A DNA stretch of 9,668 nt from Verrucomicrobiota bacterium (GTDB lineage Bacteria; Verrucomicrobiota; Verrucomicrobiia; Limisphaerales; DSYF01): the NCBI GenBank assembly GCA_025457725.1, contig JALOTU010000047.1, forward strand, positions 1 through 9,668, in the 5' to 3' direction. The translations under genes and the position numbers were made by a program. The number at the start of each line of letters is the position of its first letter. Positions within the stretch are counted from its first letter, which is position 1. The notes below the pieces were generated by a model. That model did not search any database. It was given only the letters and a program-made list of their open reading frames with translations, and had not been told where the DNA came from. Positions 6,076-9,668 of the stretch are shown piece after piece.

Positions 6076-7392
6076 ATGCGATTCGCGCCGTTTGTGGGGG
6101 CACTGTCCTCGCGCAACTACCGCCTGTTCTTCGCGGGACAGATTGTGTCGCTGGTGGGCACATGGATGACGCAGACGGCGTCGATGTGGCTGGTTTATCA
6201 TCTGAGTTCCTCCGCGTTCCTGCTCGGCCTGGTGGGGTTTGCCAACCTGGCCCCGATTTTTGTGTTCGCCCCCTTTGCCGGGGTTTTGGCGGACCGGGTC
6301 AACCGGCATCACCTGCTTCTGGCAACCCAGGTGGCGGCGATGCTGCAGTCGGTTGCGCTGGCGGCCTTTGCTCTGAGCGGCACGATCACGGTCAGCCACC
6401 TTTTGTGGCTGACGCTCATCCAGGGGTTCATCAACGCGGTGGACATGCCCACGCGCCAGGCGCTGGTGGTGGAGTTCGTTGAACGGCGGGAGCATCTCGG
6501 CAGCGCCATCGCGCTGAACTCGGCCCTGTTCAACCTGGCGCGGCTCGCGGGGCCGGCGCTGGGCGGTTTCGTCATCGCGGGCTTCGGAGCCGGCGTTTGC
6601 TACCTGATCGACGCGATCAGTTTCCTGGCGGTCATCGCGGCCTTGCTGGCCATGCGCCTGCGTCAGCGTCCCCGGCCGGAGGCGAAGACCCATCCGTGGC
6701 ATGAGTTGCGGGAAGGCATTCGTTACACGATCGGCCATACCCCGATTCGGTCCCTGATCATCCTGGTGGGGGCGATCAGCGCGGTCGGCTTTTCCGGATC
6801 GGTGTTGACGCCGGTGTTCGCCCGAGACGTGTTTCACGGGGACGCCCGCACCCTGGGATGGTTGATGGCTGCGTCGGGATTCGGCGCGTTGTCCGGGGCG
6901 CTCTACCTGGCCACCCGCCGGGGCGTGCGCGGACTCGGCATGGTCATCACCATCGGGGGTTCCTTGATGGGAGGCGGGCTGATCGGCTTTTCGCTGTCAA
7001 CATGGCTTCCGCTGGCGCTCGGGTTCCTGTGCCTCACCGGGATGGGAGGCGTGCTGCTGATGGCGTCGAGCAACACACTGGTGCAAACCCTGGTGGAGGA
7101 TGACAAGCGGGGCCGCGTGATGAGCTTCTTCGCCATGGCGTTCACGGGAACGATGCCGCTGGGCAATTTGATGATGGGGGCGCTGGCGGGCCGGTTCGGT
7201 GCCGCTGTGGCGTTGATGCTGGGCGGCGTCGCCTGCCTGCTGGTGGTGTTTGCGTTTTATCGTCGCATCCCCCGCTTGCGATCCGCCGCCGCCCCCACGC
7301 TGGCCCGCCTGGAGGAAGCGGCCGCGGAGGTCCCGGTCTATCAGCCTCCCGGCCAGGGAGGCGACCGCAGCCAGGGCAGGACGCCGGATTAA
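6076..7392 (+). CDS. MFS transporter, EntS/MFS_3-type efflux family
   Basis: This is an inner-membrane major facilitator with about 12 hydrophobic segments over 438 residues. Family features include the N-terminal signature SSRNYRLFFAGQIVSLVGTW (11-30), the loop 2-3 motif GVLADRVNRHH (69-79), DMPTRQALVVEFV (123-135), a polar central loop at about 195-215, and EDDKRGRVMSFF (341-352) before the last transmembrane pair. These match the MFS_3 group that includes the enterobactin exporter EntS, so proton-driven export of a small molecule is likely. The substrate cannot be told: no siderophore or antibiotic genes are nearby. The C-terminus after about 400 is a polar, Pro/Gly-rich cytoplasmic tail. 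The ATG at 6076 puts the signature at the usual distance from the N-terminus, and a candidate promoter ends just before it. The stop codon overlaps that of the convergent propeller gene. Confidence 0.93.
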   Translation: MRFAPFVGALSSRNYRLFFAGQIVSLVGTWMTQTASMWLVYHLSSSAFLLGLVGFANLAPIFVFAPFAGVLADRVNRHHLLLATQVAAMLQSVALAAFALSGTITVSHLLWLTLIQGFINAVDMPTRQALVVEFVERREHLGSAIALNSALFNLARLAGPALGGFVIAGFGAGVCYLIDAISFLAVIAALLAMRLRQRPRPEAKTHPWHELREGIRYTIGHTPIRSLIILVGAISAVGFSGSVLTPVFARDVFHGDARTLGWLMAASGFGALSGALYLATRRGVRGLGMVITIGGSLMGGGLIGFSLSTWLPLALGFLCLTGMGGVLLMASSNTLVQTLVEDDKRGRVMSFFAMAFTGTMPLGNLMMGALAGRFGAAVALMLGGVACLLVVFAFYRRIPRLRSAAAPTLARLEEAAAEVPVYQPPGQGGDRSQGRTPD

Positions 7393-8747
7393 TCGGCGGC
7401 CAGGTCTGCACAAACGATCTCGCTGTCGTTGCGGGCGTAAACAGAGCGGTTGGCGAAAGCGGGGTGCGACCAGACCACGGAGCGATGGGGATCCTTGTTG
7501 TCCGGTTTGATCAGCCGGGTTCGGCTGATTTCCTCATAACCCTCCGGCGCCAACCTGGCGATGATGAGGTCGCCCCGTTCGTTGAACAGAAAGTAGCGGC
7601 CGCCGTTTTGGACGATAAAGGCATTGCCCCAGCGCTCGGGTTTGCCGGTGGTGGGCTCGAAGGTTTCCCAGACGCGCTCGCCGGTTTCCGTGCGCAGGCA
7701 ACGAAACTGGCCATAGCTGCAGCAGCCGAAGATGTTTGTCGCATTGACCACCGGGGTGGACATGACGCTGTGCAGCATCAGGGTGTCCTTCTCACTGGCC
7801 TTCGGGGATTTCCAGAGAACTTCAGGGTCGCCGTCCGTGATTCGCAGCATGAGTGAACCATTGTAAAAGCAGGTGAGGAAGAGGCGGTCGTCCAACTGGC
7901 GGGGTGTGGGGATGCTCATTCCGGACCGGATGTCCCAGGGATACGACCACAACACCTCCCCGGTTTCGGGGTCCAATCCGTTGACGGACTCGGGATGCCA
8001 GAGGATGAGCTGTCTGCGTCCGTTGAAGGTGTAGACCATGGGCGGGGCGTAACCGGGTTCCCTGGCGGTAAGCGCCCGCCACAGTTCCTTCCCGGTGTTC
8101 CGGTCGAACGCCACCGCCACGCTGCCTTCGCCCCCCACCAGGCAAATGAGCTTGTCGCCGTCGACCAGCGGATGTCCGGCAAACCCCCACGTGGGTGTCT
8201 TTATGCCATAATCTCTGGTGAGTTCACGGCTCCACACCTCCTTGCCGGTTTCGGCGTCCAGACAGCAGAGGTGACCTTCCGCGCCGAGCGCATAGACCCT
8301 TCCTTTGTGCACCAGCGGAGTGACACGCGGACCGGCGGCGTAGCTGACGGTGTAGAGGCTGTCGTATTCGTGCGTCCAAAGAACCTCCCCGTCCCGCTCG
8401 TTCAGACACAGCACCCGTTCGGTTCCCGGGATGCCGCCGCGGTCGAAGGGATTCGACGGATTGCTGGCGTCCGGAGCCAGCTTGCGATCGTGCACATAGA
8501 CCCGGCCATTCGCCACCGCGGGCCCCGCGTAACCCGAGCCGATGGCGGTGCGCCAGCGGAAGTTGGGCCCGGTGCCTGGAAACGTCTCGACGATGCCGGT
8601 CTCGCGCCACACGCCGTCACGCTGCGGACCGAGCCATTGCGGCCAGTCGTCGGCGTGGGCACCGATCACGACCATGGTTGCGCAGCTTAGCAACCAGCAG
8701 CAAAAGCGGGCAGGTTGGAAGGCGCTTGTCGCGGATCGATGGTTCAT
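7389..8747 (-). CDS. Secreted PQQ-binding-like beta-propeller repeat protein
   Basis: This is an exported protein of 452 residues before processing. The N-terminus has a basic start, a hydrophobic core (CCWLLSCATMVVIGA) and a likely signal peptidase I site after AHA at residue 32. The mature protein opens with WPQWLGPQRDG (35-45). A series of PQQ-like propeller blades follows, each carrying a variant of the LD-x2-TG-x2-W motif: LNERDGEVLW, LDAETGKEVW, FDRNTGKELW, LDPETGEVLW and LRTETGERVW. The fold is a BamB-like WD propeller. No quinoprotein dehydrogenase active site is evident, so cofactor binding should not be assumed; a periplasmic or cell-surface binding role is the safest reading. LLSC resembles a lipobox but fits poorly. 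I chose the ATG at 8747 because the 91 residues available upstream precede the signal peptide and overlap the divergent gene. A TTGACT at 8783-8778 could be a -35, but no good -10 follows. Confidence 0.9.
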   Translation of the reverse strand: MNHRSATSAFQPARFCCWLLSCATMVVIGAHADDWPQWLGPQRDGVWRETGIVETFPGTGPNFRWRTAIGSGYAGPAVANGRVYVHDRKLAPDASNPSNPFDRGGIPGTERVLCLNERDGEVLWTHEYDSLYTVSYAAGPRVTPLVHKGRVYALGAEGHLCCLDAETGKEVWSRELTRDYGIKTPTWGFAGHPLVDGDKLICLVGGEGSVAVAFDRNTGKELWRALTAREPGYAPPMVYTFNGRRQLILWHPESVNGLDPETGEVLWSYPWDIRSGMSIPTPRQLDDRLFLTCFYNGSLMLRITDGDPEVLWKSPKASEKDTLMLHSVMSTPVVNATNIFGCCSYGQFRCLRTETGERVWETFEPTTGKPERWGNAFIVQNGGRYFLFNERGDLIIARLAPEGYEEISRTRLIKPDNKDPHRSVVWSHPAFANRSVYARNDSEIVCADLAAD

Positions 8748-8840
8748 GACTTGAAGAGGAGCCGGAATGTCGCGGGAAGTCAATCCCGGGTGGCGGCGGT
8801 TCTGTTCCGAACCTTCCAGGAGTGCGCACGCTGACAGGGA

Positions 8841-8869
8841 TTGATTTATCGGGGCGGAGCGGGTGAAAT
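8841..8869 (+). promoter_or_regulatory. Weak promoter candidate for MEKHLA gene
   Basis: TTGATT (8841-8846) and TGAAAT (8864-8869) are 17 nt apart, each matching sigma-70 consensus at 4 of 6 positions. A start near 8876 would give a leader of about 11 nt to the ATG at 8887 and would exclude the alternative GTG at 8863. The rest of the 8748-8886 divergent gap holds only small 5-bp stems. Confidence 0.25.
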
Positions 8870-8886
8870 CGGCGCCGGAATTCATC

Positions 8887-9357
8887 ATGTCTCCCGAGCC
8901 CCTTTGGAAGTCGGAATGGGTGGTGTCCCACAGTGCTTGTCTGGTGCGGAGCTTTCGGCAATGCACGGGGCGCGATCTGGTTCCGGGCATCACCGATGCC
9001 GTCGGGATGGCGCGTTTCATTTACGAGGCCCCGTTCGTGGTGGTGTCGCACGGCATCGAGCCGGACCCCGTGCTGAACTACGGCAACCGGGCCGCTTTGC
9101 GTTTGTGGGAGATGTCGTGGGAGGAATTCACGCGCACCCCCTCGCGCCTGACCGCCGAGGCGCCCGATCGCGTGGAGCGGGCGCGACTGCTCCAGGCCGT
9201 ATCGCAACACGGCTGTATCGAGGACTACTCGGGTGTGCGGATTTCCCGGACGGGTCGGCGGTTCAAAATCGCACGCGCCACCGTCTGGAATCTGCTTTCG
9301 GATTCCGGAGAGCCTTGCGGCCAGGCGGCTGTGTTCGATCAATGGCAGGAGTTGTGA
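8887..9357 (+). CDS. MEKHLA domain-containing protein
   Basis: This is a 156-residue protein consisting almost entirely of a MEKHLA domain (roughly residues 8-152), a PAS-related fold. The diagnostic run is present: APFVVVSHGIEPDPVLNYGNRAAL (48-71, key residues HG, DP and NYGNRAAL), LWEMSWEEF at 73-81, then DYSGVRISRTGRRFKI (113-128) and ATVWNLL (131-137). The domain is best known at the C-terminus of plant HD-ZIP III proteins. Stand-alone bacterial copies are common but of uncertain function, and a small-molecule or redox-sensing role would be guesswork. No signal peptide or membrane segment is seen, so it should be cytoplasmic. Two starts are possible: the ATG at 8887, or a GTG at 8863 preceded by GGAG. 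I prefer the ATG because the domain begins soon after it and the extra eight residues add nothing recognisable. It is divergent from the propeller gene. Confidence 0.9.
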   Translation: MSPEPLWKSEWVVSHSACLVRSFRQCTGRDLVPGITDAVGMARFIYEAPFVVVSHGIEPDPVLNYGNRAALRLWEMSWEEFTRTPSRLTAEAPDRVERARLLQAVSQHGCIEDYSGVRISRTGRRFKIARATVWNLLSDSGEPCGQAAVFDQWQEL

Positions 9358-9473
9358 CCCGGGGCAACACGACTCTCGGCGCTGCTCATTTCAAAAAATG
9401 GGGCTTTTCCGTCCGGCCTGGGTCAGGCATTAATATCCGACCCGGCTTCGGGGATCCAAACCAAACACATTTT

Positions 9474-9668
9474 ATGGCTGCTGATAACTCGATTGTTGCC
9501 AAAGCTGAGGCTCCGGCGCTCAAACCTCTCAACGTTAAAAGCCGGCTGGCGTCCACGCCGACGGGCGCCCCGATTCACGCGGTGTCCGTGACGAATGCCG
9601 CGGGGAAGAAGGTGGTGCTGGGGGATCCGCGGGCGACGCGCGCCCTGGTGGCCCTGATGGACGTGCAT
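9474..9668 (+). CDS. N-terminal fragment of an unassigned protein (runs off window)
   Basis: The first 65 codons of a gene run from the ATG at 9474 to the window edge. After a polar, Ala/Lys-containing leader of about 25 residues come SRLASTPTGAPIHAV, TNAAGKKVVLGDPRAT and RALVALMDVH. There is no signal peptide. The GDPRATRALVALMD stretch reminds me of the N-terminus of a transketolase-like, thiamine-diphosphate-dependent enzyme from Verrucomicrobia, but this rests on memory and the fragment contains no catalytic motif, so I leave it unnamed. The coding call is supported by strong third-position GC bias and a continuous frame. Upstream, TAATAT at 9431-9436 could be a -10 giving a leader of about 30 nt, although its -35 is poor. 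No Shine-Dalgarno sequence precedes the ATG. Confidence 0.65.
   Translation, partial: MAADNSIVAKAEAPALKPLNVKSRLASTPTGAPIHAVSVTNAAGKKVVLGDPRATRALVALMDVH

Noticed and set aside
6061..6837. 258-residue minus-strand frame opposite the MFS gene
   Set aside because: It is rich in Arg, Gln and His, as expected for antisense of a GC-rich membrane protein gene, and has no domain.
8798..8813. GGTTC-N6-GAACC as a LexA-type or other operator
   Set aside because: It is a 5-bp stem with spacing that fits no LexA box I know, and neither neighbour is a DNA-damage gene.
8748..9020. 91-residue N-terminal extension of the propeller protein
   Set aside because: It would place residues ahead of a clear signal peptide and overlap the divergent MEKHLA gene.
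9416..9428. GCCTG-GGT-CAGGC stem as a terminator for the MEKHLA gene
   Set aside because: The stem is only 5 bp and is followed by ATTAATATCC without a T tract.

Overview
The window looks like chromosomal DNA from a GC-rich Gram-negative bacterium of the Planctomycetes-Verrucomicrobia group, most likely Verrucomicrobia. This is inferred from gene content: a secreted PQQ-type beta-propeller protein opening with a WPQWLGPQRDG block, a GxxExxY-family protein in a repeat-bounded cassette, a stand-alone MEKHLA protein and a pyruvate-route citramalate synthase. No rRNA or other taxonomic marker is present, so the placement is provisional.

Layout, left to right. Positions 1-630 (+) hold the C-terminal half of a sensor histidine kinase. 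It converges on a minus-strand block read right to left: citramalate synthase cimA (4178-5752), a GxxExxY protein (3689-4108) and valyl-tRNA synthetase valS (663-3644). A 323-nt divergent intergenic region (5753-6075) separates cimA from a plus-strand MFS exporter (6076-7392). The exporter's stop codon overlaps that of a convergent secreted beta-propeller protein (7389-8747, -). Divergent from that is a MEKHLA-domain protein (8887-9357, +). The window closes with the first 65 codons of a plus-strand gene (9474-9668).

The housekeeping part is branched-chain amino acid supply and use: CimA makes citramalate for isoleucine from pyruvate, and ValS charges tRNA-Val. The exporter, propeller and MEKHLA genes have no evident link to these or to one another.

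The unusual layer is the repeats. The GxxExxY gene lies inside a 494-bp segment bounded by 32-nt inverted repeats that match at 28 of 32 positions. The segment sits between cimA and valS and looks like a small mobile cassette without a transposase. valS carries several extra in-frame segments. One contains a perfect 32-bp palindrome and another a 25-bp imperfect palindrome, as if short palindromic elements had inserted into an essential gene without breaking its frame. A further strong hairpin lies between cimA and the exporter. Both divergent promoters that I can propose there place transcription starts at or within a few bases of the ATG, and almost no gene here has a convincing Shine-Dalgarno sequence, which suggests leaderless or near-leaderless expression.
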